Shown: piece after piece, positions 1 through 10,186 of the stretch
Layout: each line of letters opens with the position of its first letter
Position numbering within the stretch: position 1 is the stretch's first letter
Assembly (NCBI GenBank): GCA_900556845.1
Contig: USQO01000001.1
Span: 30,330 to 94,329 of the forward strand
Reading direction: 5' to 3'
DNA length: 64,000 bases
Origin: an uncultured Bacteroides sp.
GTDB lineage: Bacteria; Bacteroidota; Bacteroidia; Bacteroidales; Bacteroidaceae
Translations under genes and position numbers: made by a program
Notes under the pieces: model-generated
Told to the model about the DNA's origin: nothing
The model's database searches: none
The model's input: the letters and a program-made list of their open reading frames with translations, nothing else

Positions 1-251
1 TCATAAACAACAATCCTTTCTGGAAAGCACAAATCGAACAAATTTATGTAACTCCCAAAAAGGAATTCGAATTGGCTCCTAGAGTTGGACAACATATCAT
101 TTTTCTGGGTAATCCTGGAGAATATGAAGAAAGATTCGGGAAATTAAAAACATTCTACGAAAAAGCATTAAATGAAGTAGGATGGAATAAATACAGCCGA
201 ATCAGCATAGAGTTTAATAACCAAATTATTTGTACCAAAAAAGAGGAATAA
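1..251 (+). CDS. ftsQ: Cell division protein FtsQ, C-terminal part (5' end outside window)
   Basis: An open frame runs from base 3 to the TAA at 249-251 and gives about 82 residues starting INNNPFWKAQ and ending IICTKKEE. It is the last part of a protein directly upstream of ftsA, three bases before its ATG. The fragment contains the pattern PFWKAQIEQIYV followed by a stretch with GQHIIFLG and a closing amphipathic part, which fits the POTRA/beta domain end of Bacteroidetes FtsQ. FtsQ is a bitopic inner-membrane protein that links early and late divisome proteins. The assignment rests on the ftsQ-ftsA-ftsZ order and the general look of the tail; the N-terminus and membrane segment are not in the window. 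Confidence 0.8.
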   Translation, partial: INNNPFWKAQIEQIYVTPKKEFELAPRVGQHIIFLGNPGEYEERFGKLKTFYEKALNEVGWNKYSRISIEFNNQIICTKKEE

Positions 252-254
252 GAT

Positions 255-1850
255 ATGGCAGTAACAGATTTTATAGCAGCAGTGGAACTGGCCTCCAGCC
301 AGATTACAGCCATTGCAGGAAAGAAGAGCGCAGACGGAACGATTCAGATTCTAGCTTATGCCAGTGAACCGTCTTCTACCTTTATCAAAAAAGGTGTAAT
401 ATATAATTTAGACAGAACTACACAAGGCATAACCTCTGTTATTGGAAAACTGGAAGAAGCACTTCATGCTTCCGTCGGACAAGTATATGTAGGTATAGGA
501 GGACAGTCTGTACGGACTGTACCAAACGTCGTAAGCCGAAAACTAACAGAACAGACAAAAATATCTCAAGCTATAATTGATGCTATCATGGACAGCAATC
601 GGGAAAACCTTATGATAGATCAAGAAATATTGGATGTTGAGCCTCAGGAATATAAAGTCGACAATAACTATCAGGCTGACCCTGTCGGAATACCCGCCGA
701 TTATGTCGAAGGACATTTCCTGAATATCATAGCTAGAAATACATTGAAGCGAAACATTAACAAATGCTTTGTACAGGCGGGATATAATATCGCTGATTAT
801 TTCATCTCTCCTCTTGTCACAGCAAATTTGTTGCTGACTGATAATGAGAAGAGATCAGGCTGTGCCCTTATTGATTTTGGCGCTGATACCACTACTGTTG
901 CTGTCTATAAAAGTAATATTCTTCGTCATCTTGCTGTTATACCTTTAGGCAGCAATAACATCACAAAGGATATTGCAAGTCTCCAGATTGAAGAGGAAGA
1001 TGCAGAAGCTCTAAAAATTCAATATGGCAGTGCCTATACAGATGCATCAGAAGATCAGGACGAGAACAAAGTTTACACGCTAGATAATGGCTGTTCTATC
1101 CAGGCAAAACAATTGGAAGAAGTAATCGAAGCTCGTATAACAGAGATTATTGCCAATGTATGGAACCAAATTTTGCTATCAGAGTATGGCGATAAACTTT
1201 TATCAGGAATCATACTGACTGGTGGAGGTTCTAATCTTCGCAACATTGACAAAGCTTTTACAAAAGCTACCAATCAGGAAAAAGTACGAATAGCAAAAAG
1301 CGGACAAATATCTTTTTCTGGACCTGTGGCACTAAAGAAAGATGGATCGACAAACACGCTGGTTGCCTTATTGACTTCTGGACAAGAGAATTGTTACAAA
1401 CCTGAAGAAGAAAAAGAAGATCCGGCCAAAATAGCAGCCGAACAAGCTGCCGCTGAAGCCGAAAGACTACGCAAAGAGAAAGAAGAAAAAGAAGAAAAAG
1501 AGCGTAGAGAACGTGAAGAGCAAGAAAGAATTGCAAAGGAGTTAAAAGAGAAAGAAGAGAAAGAACGCAAAGCACGTGAAGAACAAGAACGCAAGGAGCG
1601 CGAACAAAAAGAACTGGAAGAAGAATATAACAGTTACCTTAAACGTGCAGACCGTTACAAAAACAACAAAGAATATGCCAAAGCTCTGGAAATGATAGAA
1701 CGTGCCCGCTCAATCGAACTTCCAGGCAAAGAGGACGAATTACAAAAACTGGAAAATGACATCAAGCATCTGAAAGGAGAGAATAATCCGATCAACAAAC
1801 TGAAACGGTTATTCACAACTTTCGCAGAAGACTTGACCAGAGATGAATAA
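255..1850 (+). CDS. ftsA: Cell division protein FtsA, with long charged C-terminal extension
   Basis: FtsA is the actin-like ATPase that anchors FtsZ to the membrane. The first ~370 residues carry the ASKHA fold: an N-terminal phosphate loop region (FIAAVELASSQITAIAGKK), the SHS2 insert after about residue 60, a phosphate-2 motif (GCALIDFGADTTTVAVY) and the adenosine motif (GIILTGGGSNL). Beyond that is a Glu/Lys/Arg-rich, coiled-coil-like stretch of roughly 90 residues (about 378-470), then a short helical segment and a C-terminal amphipathic helix (NPINKLKRLFTTF) typical for membrane targeting. At 531 residues it is about 110 longer than the E. coli protein; such extended tails are common in Bacteroidetes. 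It sits between ftsQ (3 bp) and ftsZ (31 bp), so they are probably cotranscribed. Confidence 0.95.
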   Translation: MAVTDFIAAVELASSQITAIAGKKSADGTIQILAYASEPSSTFIKKGVIYNLDRTTQGITSVIGKLEEALHASVGQVYVGIGGQSVRTVPNVVSRKLTEQTKISQAIIDAIMDSNRENLMIDQEILDVEPQEYKVDNNYQADPVGIPADYVEGHFLNIIARNTLKRNINKCFVQAGYNIADYFISPLVTANLLLTDNEKRSGCALIDFGADTTTVAVYKSNILRHLAVIPLGSNNITKDIASLQIEEEDAEALKIQYGSAYTDASEDQDENKVYTLDNGCSIQAKQLEEVIEARITEIIANVWNQILLSEYGDKLLSGIILTGGGSNLRNIDKAFTKATNQEKVRIAKSGQISFSGPVALKKDGSTNTLVALLTSGQENCYKPEEEKEDPAKIAAEQAAAEAERLRKEKEEKEEKERREREEQERIAKELKEKEEKERKAREEQERKEREQKELEEEYNSYLKRADRYKNNKEYAKALEMIERARSIELPGKEDELQKLENDIKHLKGENNPINKLKRLFTTFAEDLTRDE

Positions 1851-1881
1851 TAAATATCAACCTACATAAATTATAAGAAAT

Positions 1882-3192
1882 ATGTCTGACGAAACAATCA
1901 TGCCTTTCGACTTTCAGAAAGAGAATTCTACTTATATAAAAGTAGTGGGTGTAGGTGGTGGCGGTGGTAATGCCGTAAACCATATGTACAAAGAAGGTAT
2001 ACACGATGTTACCTTTGCTATCTGTAACACAGATAATCAAGCACTGAGTATGTCTGAGGTACCTATCAAAATACAGCTGGGAAAAGAAGGACTTGGTGCC
2101 GGAAATCGCCCGGCAAAAGCTCGTGCAGCAGCAGAAGAAAGTCTGGAGTCTATTAAAGAAATGTTGAACGACGGCTGTAAAATGGCTTTTATCACAGCCG
2201 GAATGGGTGGAGGAACCGGAACTGGTGCCGCACCTATCATTGCCAAGACTGCCAAGGAAATGGACATCCTTACTGTCGGCATTGTAACTATACCTTTCTT
2301 GTTTGAAGGAAACCGGAAAATAGACCAGGCACTTGATGGTGTAGAAGAAATGAGTAAACATGTGGATGCGCTTCTTGTTATCAACAACGAACGGTTACGC
2401 GATGTCTACTCGGATATTAGTGTAATGAATGCATTCGGAAAAGCCGATGACACACTTTCTGTCGCAGCCAAAAGTATTGCTGAAATCATCACAATTCGAG
2501 GTGATATCAACCTTGACTTCAACGATGTTAAGACAGTTCTGAAAGACGGTGGTGTAGCCATTATGAGTACCGGATACGGCGAAGGAGAAGAACGCGTTAC
2601 TCAGGCCATCAATGACGCACTCCACTCTCCGCTATTGAACAACAACGATATATTCAATTCGAAAAAAATATTATTCGTTATTACATACAATCCAAAGAGC
2701 GAGCTCATGATGGAAGAAATGAATGAAGTACACGACTTCATGAGCAAATTCAGCGGTGATGTAGAAACGAAATGGGGACTTTACAAAGACGAAGAATTGG
2801 GAAGTAAAGTAAAATTTACTATTCTGGCTACCGGATTCGGTATCAATAATGTTCCAGGAATGGATACAGTCCTCAGCAAACGAAGCTTAGAAGAACAACA
2901 GCGTCTGGCTGCCGAAGAAGAGGAAGAACAACAGCGCGATAAAAGAAGAACAGATTACTACGGCAAAGATGGCATGCGTAACAGCAAAAAGAAAAAACGC
3001 CACAATATCTATGTTTTCAGTATGGAAGACCTTGATAACGACGATATCATCAGTGCGGTAGAAGCAACACCTACTTTCCAGCGTAGTAAAGCTGTGCTTG
3101 AAAGTATACAGTCGAAAGCCAATACGGAAACCCATGAAATTTCCCAACCTGCAAATACGGCTTCGTCTGACAGTTCGACAATAACTTTTTAA
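1882..3192 (+). CDS. ftsZ: Cell division GTPase FtsZ
   Basis: Tubulin homologue that polymerises at mid-cell. The tubulin signature GGGTGTGAA lies at residues 109-117, preceded by the N-terminal glycine-rich loop VGVGGGGGNAVN (residues 23-34). Later GTPase elements follow, including NNERLRDVY and a region with NLDFNDVKTVL that supplies the T7 catalytic loop. The GTPase and C-terminal FtsZ domains occupy about residues 18-335. After that comes a long variable linker rich in Glu, Gln, Lys and Arg, then a C-terminal tail, giving 436 residues. The start MSDETIMPF is 31 bp after the ftsA stop and just 11 bp separate the stop from the next gene. Confidence 0.97.
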   Translation: MSDETIMPFDFQKENSTYIKVVGVGGGGGNAVNHMYKEGIHDVTFAICNTDNQALSMSEVPIKIQLGKEGLGAGNRPAKARAAAEESLESIKEMLNDGCKMAFITAGMGGGTGTGAAPIIAKTAKEMDILTVGIVTIPFLFEGNRKIDQALDGVEEMSKHVDALLVINNERLRDVYSDISVMNAFGKADDTLSVAAKSIAEIITIRGDINLDFNDVKTVLKDGGVAIMSTGYGEGEERVTQAINDALHSPLLNNNDIFNSKKILFVITYNPKSELMMEEMNEVHDFMSKFSGDVETKWGLYKDEELGSKVKFTILATGFGINNVPGMDTVLSKRSLEEQQRLAAEEEEEQQRDKRRTDYYGKDGMRNSKKKKRHNIYVFSMEDLDNDDIISAVEATPTFQRSKAVLESIQSKANTETHEISQPANTASSDSSTITF

Positions 3193-3203
3193 AAACTTAG
3201 GAT

Positions 3204-3653
3204 ATGGAATTATTTGATCAAATCAGCAATGATATTAAGGAGGCTATGAAAGCCAAAGACAAAGTAAAGCTTGAAACTCTCCGTAACGTAAAAAAATGTT
3301 TTCTAGAAGCTAAAACTGCTCCAGGAGCAAACGATACACTTACAGACGAAGCAGCCATGAAAATCATGCAGAAACTGGTTAAACAGGGAAAGGACTCTGC
3401 TGCTGTCTACACTGAACAAGGCCGTAACGATTTGGCTGAAGCAGAACTTGCACAAGTACAAGTTATCGAAGCCTATCTTCCTAAACAACTGTCTGCAGAA
3501 GAGCTGGAAGCAAAATTAAAAGACATTATAGCACAAGTAGGAGCTACCAGCGCTAAAGACATGGGAAAAGTTATGGGCGTTGCAACTAAAGAGTTAGCAG
3601 GCCTGGCAGAAGGAAGAGCTATATCAGCTAAAGTTAAAGAATTACTAGGATAA
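3204..3653 (+). CDS. GatB/YqeY domain-containing protein
   Basis: A 149-residue protein matching the stand-alone GatB/YqeY family along its whole length: an N-terminal helical part (MELFDQISNDIKEAMKAKDK), a central stretch with LRNVKKCFLEAK, then IEAYLPKQLS and the C-terminal MGKVMGVATKELAGLAEGRA pattern. The family shares the helical tail domain of the GatB subunit of Glu-tRNA(Gln) amidotransferase, which contacts tRNA; the role of the free-standing protein is not settled, although stress and tRNA-related functions have been suggested. It is the last gene of the fts cluster and is followed at once by a strong hairpin terminator. There is no membrane segment or signal peptide. Confidence 0.9.
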   Translation: MELFDQISNDIKEAMKAKDKVKLETLRNVKKCFLEAKTAPGANDTLTDEAAMKIMQKLVKQGKDSAAVYTEQGRNDLAEAELAQVQVIEAYLPKQLSAEELEAKLKDIIAQVGATSAKDMGKVMGVATKELAGLAEGRAISAKVKELLG

Positions 3654-3660
3654 AAGATCA

Positions 3661-3706
3661 AGTCTCAATGCATCCATTTATCAAAAGTGCATTGAGACTT
3701 TTTTTA
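3661..3706 (+). terminator. Rho-independent terminator after the fts cluster
   Basis: Twelve-base perfect stem, AGTCTCAATGCA (3661-3672) with TGCATTGAGACT (3688-3699), 15-base loop, then a run of T on the plus strand. It ends the ftsQ-ftsA-ftsZ-yqeY transcript. Its T-tract overlaps the stop of the converging recO, so it may also act on that transcript, though the minus-strand T-run is weaker. Confidence 0.85.
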
Positions 3707-4429
3707 TTCAAACAACTCTCTTAAAACCTGAAGCGATTTCAGTTCCGGGAAATCAGGCAGATGCAATTGATAATAAATCTGAACAACCTCCAGGCAACGA
3801 TTTCTTTCCAAACGACTCATCGAAAACAGATGCATTGTTTCATAGTTCATACGCATGAGTTTCACAATACGTGATGCCTCAACAGGCATAAGAAAAGCTC
3901 CATGAGTTGGCTGACGCAATGTAAAACAAGCATTCATTAAATCAAAATAAGCCCCCTCACTCCAATGTTCGATATTGGGATATAATCCCAGGAAACGTGA
4001 CAAGCGCATTAAAAAGACCAAATGAAAATTAGCAAATCCGCTCTCACTACTATCCAACCATATCACCGAATGATACAGATACGCAAATAAAGCTTCATTC
4101 TCACCCTCCTCACGTAAAGCACGAGTCAAGAACTCAGCCAAAAACATTCCGATAGCCGATTTATAAGGATTGTAAGGTAATGAAGTAAATATATACGAAG
4201 GCTTTACCTCCTTTATTTTATGCAAAGAAGTACGCACACGCACTTCAGCCACAAAATCAACAAAAGCCAAAGGCTGAAACAATACCGACTTTACCCCGGT
4301 TCGTTTCCCTTTCTGCAAAGGAATCAGAAAGGACATTTTCCCTTGTTGTTCCGTAAATATTTCAACAATATTCGATGTATCATTATACTTTACACAATGC
4401 AATACAATTCCTCTAAGTTTTTGTAACAT
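3704..4429 (-). CDS. recO: DNA repair protein RecO
   Basis: RecO helps RecR load RecA onto SSB-coated single-stranded DNA. The 241-residue product starts with the family OB-fold N-terminus ([27 protein letters not shown], read in short pieces), followed by a helical C-terminal domain containing [12 protein letters not shown] and [14 protein letters not shown]. The cysteine pairs of the RecO zinc finger found in many bacteria are not evident; only isolated cysteines occur, which is usual for Bacteroidetes RecO. It converges on the fts cluster and shares the terminator at 3661-3706. The gene has no close downstream partner. Confidence 0.9.
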   Translation of the reverse strand: MLQKLRGIVLHCVKYNDTSNIVEIFTEQQGKMSFLIPLQKGKRTGVKSVLFQPLAFVDFVAEVRVRTSLHKIKEVKPSYIFTSLPYNPYKSAIGMFLAEFLTRALREEGENEALFAYLYHSVIWLDSSESGFANFHLVFLMRLSRFLGLYPNIEHWSEGAYFDLMNACFTLRQPTHGAFLMPVEASRIVKLMRMNYETMHLFSMSRLERNRCLEVVQIYYQLHLPDFPELKSLQVLRELFE

Positions 4430-4531
4430 AACAAATCATGTTCTTTTCACAACAAAAATACTCAATAATATCAGCTGTATTTTCTGAGACATTATAAAAA
4501 TAGTGAAGTTCAAAAAAATATGCCGTAATAT

Positions 4532-4562
4532 TTTGGTATAATAAAAAAAATACATACCTTTG
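4532..4562 (+). promoter_or_regulatory. Bacteroidetes-type promoter of tRNA-Glu / rpsT
   Basis: A TTTG at 4532-4535 is followed after exactly 19 bases by TACCTTTG at 4555-4562. This matches the Bacteroides sigma-ABfr consensus (-33 TTTG, -7 TAnnTTTG, spacing 19-21). Transcription would begin near 4570, about 60 bases before the tRNA, and could continue into rpsT. Confidence 0.75.
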
Positions 4563-4627
4563 CATCCGCAATCGAGACATTCCATAGCCTCGATTACTCA
4601 AGTTAGACATTCGTTTAGCAAAAGGAT

Positions 4628-4699
4628 GGCCCGTTCGTCTATCGGTTAGGACGCAAGATTTTCATTCTTGAAAGGGGGGTTCGATTCCCCCACGGGCTA
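4628..4699 (+). tRNA. tRNA-Glu (anticodon TTC)
   Basis: A 72-base cloverleaf: acceptor arms GGCCCGT (4628-4634) and ACGGGCT (4692-4698, one G-U pair), discriminator A at 4699, anticodon stem CAAGA (4654-4658) with TCTTG (4666-4670) around the loop TTTTCAT, and a T arm containing GGTTCGATTCC. The anticodon at 4661-4663 is TTC, which reads GAA/GAG. The 3' CCA is not encoded. It lies 43 bases before rpsT, downstream of a strong promoter, so the two are probably transcribed together. Confidence 0.97.
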
Positions 4700-4742
4700 C
4701 ATAATAAACAAAAATCAAGAACAATATTAAAGATTAGTCGAG

Positions 4743-4997
4743 ATGGCAAATCACAAATCATCTATCAAAAGAATCAGACAAGAAGAGAAAAGAAGACTTC
4801 ACAACAGATATTATGCAAAAACTATGCGTAACGCAGTGAAGAAACTTCGTGCAACTACAGACAAGGCAGAAGCTATTGCTTTGTATCCTAGCGTACAGAA
4901 AATGTTGGATAAATTGGCCAAGAACAATATTATCCACAAAAACAAAGCTTCAAACTTGAAGTCAAAGTTAGCTGCACAAATCAGCAAATTGGCTTAA
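4743..4997 (+). CDS. rpsT: 30S ribosomal protein S20
   Basis: An 84-residue, very basic, helical protein beginning [19 protein letters not shown], as expected for bacterial S20, which binds 16S rRNA near the bottom of the 30S body. Length and the pattern [12 protein letters not shown] and [15 protein letters not shown] in the second half are typical of the family. It is monocistronic or cotranscribed with tRNA-Glu just upstream, and is followed by a hairpin terminator. Confidence 0.96.
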   Translation: MANHKSSIKRIRQEEKRRLHNRYYAKTMRNAVKKLRATTDKAEAIALYPSVQKMLDKLAKNNIIHKNKASNLKSKLAAQISKLA

Positions 4998-5020
4998 TAA
5001 GCTATTGAAAAAGATATTAA

Positions 5021-5047
5021 GGCTGGAATTTATATTCCAGCCTTTTG
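5021..5047 (+). terminator. Terminator after rpsT
   Basis: GGCTGGAAT (5021-5029) pairs with ATTCCAGCC (5034-5042) around a four-base loop and is followed by TTTTG. It separates rpsT from gyrB. Confidence 0.8.
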
Positions 5048-5137
5048 TCGTTTATATCCCCCTATACCAAGCAATACACATTTTTCTTTTTTATCTTTTT
5101 TAGACAGTCAACAGTTCTCCATCTCACAGTTTTTTAG

Positions 5138-5145
5138 TAAATTTG
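5138..5145 (+). promoter_or_regulatory. Candidate -7 element of gyrB
   Basis: TAAATTTG fits TAnnTTTG and lies 25 bases before the gyrB ATG. No clear TTTG is seen 19-21 bases upstream, so this rests on the -7 element and position. Confidence 0.45.
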
Positions 5146-5161
5146 AAAGCTAAAATAATAA

Positions 5162-7135
<1,974 letters not shown>

Positions 7136-7186
7136 TTTAATATTTTAATTAACTAAAAATCCATCCTCACATCTTACAATTGAGGG

Positions 7187-7217
7187 AACCTCCGGCCGCA
7201 AAACCGGAGGTTTTTTT
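7187..7217 (+). terminator. Terminator after gyrB
   Basis: AACCTCCGG (7187-7195) pairs with CCGGAGGTT (7204-7212), followed by seven T. The stem is perfect and the loop is eight bases. Confidence 0.85.
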
Positions 7218-7347
7218 ATAACCCGACCTATAATCTCACGACTCAAAGAGCTACTTTTTTGCCCAATCCATCGATTTATTCCCCACTAACGGTTTATATT
7301 TTTATGGAAAACCTTCGTATGATGGTTACTCTGAAATATAAAATCAT

Positions 7348-7355
7348 TACATTTG
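7348..7355 (+). promoter_or_regulatory. Candidate -7 element of malQ
   Basis: TACATTTG fits TAnnTTTG and lies 27 bases before the malQ ATG. A convincing -33 TTTG is not visible, so confidence is moderate. Confidence 0.45.
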
Positions 7356-7382
7356 AGAAAAATAATATAAACCTTAAACGAC

Positions 7383-10052
7383 ATGAAACTTACATTCCGA
7401 ATCCATTACCGCACAGTGTGGGGAGAAAGTCTGAAAGTAATCGTATGCGGTTACGAAGAATCCCCCATCACACTGCACACACACGACGGAGAGTTATGGC
7501 AAGGCGAAGGCAATCTTCCAGAGCTGACCGAAGGAACCCTCCTGAAATACCGCTACTGCGTATATAAAGACGAACACCCCATTCGCACTGAATTTGGAAA
7601 TCTGTCGCACATCTTTTATACAGGAAATGCCCAGCAGAGCCATTGCATTCTTGATGATTATTGGAGAGACCTGCCACAAGAAGCATGCTGGTACAGCTCA
7701 GCCTTCAATGCAGAGGCCACGCTATGTGCGCCAGTTGTCCTGCCAGACAGCATTGGTAAATGCATCACATTCCGAGCTATCTGTCCACGTCTCAAGGAAC
7801 ACGAATTGGCCATAGCCGGTTCAAGCGAAATTTTGGGAAAATGGAATCCTGGAAGAGCTCTGCGTCTGCAACAAATTGCTCCCGATGTCTGGAGTACTAC
7901 CATCAACGCAGAATTGCTCGACTCCCGTTGTGAATATAAATATGTATTGGTAAATAAAGAAAGCCATCAAATCGAACAGTGGGAAGAGCGTCCTAACCGT
8001 ATCCTCCAAATCCAGCCATTGCTACGAGGAGAAACATACATCACTGCCGAGGAAGAAATCTATTTTCCACAATCCAACAGCAAAGTGGCCGGTACTGCCA
8101 TCCCCGTGTTTGCTCTCCGCAGCGAAGGCAGTTTTGGTATAGGCGACTTCGGTGATTTGAAATTGCTGATTGACTGGGCAGCCCAGACACAGCAGAAAGC
8201 AATCCAGATTTTGCCGATAAACGATACTACAATGACCGGTACCTGGCAGGATTCCTATCCTTACAACAGCATCTCCATCTATGCTTTTCATCCCATCTAC
8301 ATCGACTTGCGTCAGGCGGGTAACCTAAAAGACACTGAGCTCTCCGCACAGTTTGAAGCCGAACGGCTCGAACTGAACGCACTGGCACAAATGGATTATG
8401 AACGTGTCAACAAGGCCAAGCACGCCTATCTGCATGCTTTATTTGAACAAGATGGAGCTGCCGTACAGGCTACCCAAGACTATCAGAACTTCTTCAGACA
8501 AAATGCAGACTGGCTCCAGCCATATGCCGCATTCAGCTACTTGAGAGACTTATACGGAACACCCGACTTTCATCAATGGCCCGCACACCAAGTTTTCCAG
8601 CAAGAAGAAATACAAAGCATGTGTGCCCCCGAAAGTACATCTTATCCTACTATAGCCTACTATTATTACCTGCAATACCTGCTCCACACCCAGCTGCTTC
8701 AGGCAGCCAACCATGCCCGCAGCAAAGGTATTATCCTGAAAGGTGACATACCTATCGGCATCAGCCGCACCAGTGTAGAAGCATGGGTAGAACCTTATTA
8801 CTTTAATATGAACGGTCAGGCCGGTGCCCCACCCGATGCCTTCTCTACTAAAGGACAGAACTGGGGATTCCCGACATACAACTGGGATGTTATGGCAAAA
8901 GACAACTATCTGTGGTGGCGCAAGCGTTTCCACAAGATGGCTGAATATTTCACGGCTTACCGTATAGACCATATTTTGGGATTTTTCAGAATCTGGGAAA
9001 TACCGGACCACTCTGTTCACGGTCTGCTGGGACAGTTCGTTCCTTCACTGCCGATGACTGTAGACGAAATCCAGAGCTTTGGTCTGACATTCCAGAAGGA
9101 TTTCATGACGAAACCTTTCATCAACGAACACTTGCTGCATCGGGTATTCGGTGAATATACCGCCAAAGTAAGAAAAGAATTTGTACAGCACGTACACCAC
9201 GACATTTACGAAATGCGTCCGGAATTTGATACCCAGCGTAAGGTAGAAGCCTGGTTCAAAGGAAAGGACGATTCTGGAAGCAATCTGCTGCGAGAAGGTC
9301 TTTACAGCCTGATCAGTAATGTATTGTTTGTGCCCGACCGCAATGATTCGGAAAAATATCATCCCAGAATATGTGCACAGAATGATTATATCTATGAGGC
9401 ACTCAGTCCGCACGAAAAGAATGCTTTCAACAACCTCTATAATCATTATTACTACCAGCGGCATAACGAATTCTGGTATCACGAAGCCATGAAAAAGCTT
9501 CCTATCCTTACACAGTCTACCTCCATGCTGGTCTGTGGAGAAGACTTGGGAATGGTGCCCGACTGTGTTCCATGGGTGATGAACCAGCTTCAGATTCTTT
9601 CGCTGGAAATCCAGCGGATGCCTAAAAATCCGGCAGATGAATTTGGTCCGGTTTCTCATTATCCGTTCCGGTCTGTTTGCACCATCGGTACGCACGACAT
9701 GTCTACCTTGCGTGGCTGGTGGGAAGAAGACACAGAGCTAACTTCCAGATTCTATCATCAAGTCCTGGGACACTGGGGAGATCCCCCCGAAAAAGCACCA
9801 GGATGGATATGCGAAGAAGTTATCCGCCAGCATCTTGACTCTCCTTCTCTGTTGTGCATCCTTACATTCCAGGACTGGACTTCTATGGACGAAGAATTAC
9901 GCAATCCGGACATTGAAGCAGAGAGAATCAATATTCCGGCCAATCCACGCCACTATTGGAGATGGCGCATGCATATCACCATCGAAGAGCTGATGAAACA
10001 AACAGCTTTCAACGAAAAAGTAACTCAGCTGATACAAGAAAGCGGAAGATAA
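7383..10052 (+). CDS. malQ: 4-alpha-glucanotransferase (GH77) with N-terminal starch-binding domains
   Basis: Transfers alpha-1,4-glucan segments between maltooligosaccharides in the cytoplasm (amylomaltase). There is no signal peptide. The first ~240 residues form two CBM20-like starch-binding modules (for example GSSEILGKWNPGRALRLQ in the second). The GH77 barrel follows from about residue 245 (FALRSEGSFGIGDFGDLK). Catalytic residues are visible: the nucleophile Asp in YRIDHILGFFRIWEIP, the acid Glu in VCGEDLGMVP and the transition-state Asp in CTIGTHDMSTLRGWW. At 889 residues it has the plant DPE2-like / Bacteroidetes architecture rather than the ~500-residue bacterial form. It converges with the MFS gene and probably processes maltodextrins released by the adjacent Sus locus. 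ATG 7383 was chosen because the family N-terminus (MKLTFRIHYRTVWGE) begins there. Confidence 0.93.
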   Translation: MKLTFRIHYRTVWGESLKVIVCGYEESPITLHTHDGELWQGEGNLPELTEGTLLKYRYCVYKDEHPIRTEFGNLSHIFYTGNAQQSHCILDDYWRDLPQEACWYSSAFNAEATLCAPVVLPDSIGKCITFRAICPRLKEHELAIAGSSEILGKWNPGRALRLQQIAPDVWSTTINAELLDSRCEYKYVLVNKESHQIEQWEERPNRILQIQPLLRGETYITAEEEIYFPQSNSKVAGTAIPVFALRSEGSFGIGDFGDLKLLIDWAAQTQQKAIQILPINDTTMTGTWQDSYPYNSISIYAFHPIYIDLRQAGNLKDTELSAQFEAERLELNALAQMDYERVNKAKHAYLHALFEQDGAAVQATQDYQNFFRQNADWLQPYAAFSYLRDLYGTPDFHQWPAHQVFQQEEIQSMCAPESTSYPTIAYYYYLQYLLHTQLLQAANHARSKGIILKGDIPIGISRTSVEAWVEPYYFNMNGQAGAPPDAFSTKGQNWGFPTYNWDVMAKDNYLWWRKRFHKMAEYFTAYRIDHILGFFRIWEIPDHSVHGLLGQFVPSLPMTVDEIQSFGLTFQKDFMTKPFINEHLLHRVFGEYTAKVRKEFVQHVHHDIYEMRPEFDTQRKVEAWFKGKDDSGSNLLREGLYSLISNVLFVPDRNDSEKYHPRICAQNDYIYEALSPHEKNAFNNLYNHYYYQRHNEFWYHEAMKKLPILTQSTSMLVCGEDLGMVPDCVPWVMNQLQILSLEIQRMPKNPADEFGPVSHYPFRSVCTIGTHDMSTLRGWWEEDTELTSRFYHQVLGHWGDPPEKAPGWICEEVIRQHLDSPSLLCILTFQDWTSMDEELRNPDIEAERINIPANPRHYWRWRMHITIEELMKQTAFNEKVTQLIQESGR

Positions 10053-10078
10053 CCAACAACAGTATCTGCTTATCGCAT

Positions 10079-10145
10079 CACAGCCGTGACAAACGCTCGT
10101 CTTTTTAGACATGAGTGTTTGTCGCGGCTGTGATATTTATTTTTC
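10079..10145. terminator. Bidirectional terminator between malQ and the MFS gene
   Basis: A long stem pairs CACAGCCGTGACAAAC from 10079 with the segment ending at 10132 (GTTTGTCGCGGCTGTG), with one mismatch, and the loop region is T-rich. A T-rich tail follows on the plus strand. It lies between convergent genes. Confidence 0.75.
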
Positions 10146-10186
10146 TCTGCTATGCAAATTTGAAACGACACGCTTCGATGGCGAAG

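Noticed and set aside
1430..1650. Purine-rich GAA/AAG repeats in ftsA as a separate repeat element
   Set aside because: They encode the charged coiled-coil-like linker of FtsA in frame and are low-complexity coding sequence.
7259..7567. Small open frame upstream of and overlapping malQ
   Set aside because: It overlaps malQ in another frame, contains the -7 element within it, and has a composition unlike its neighbours.
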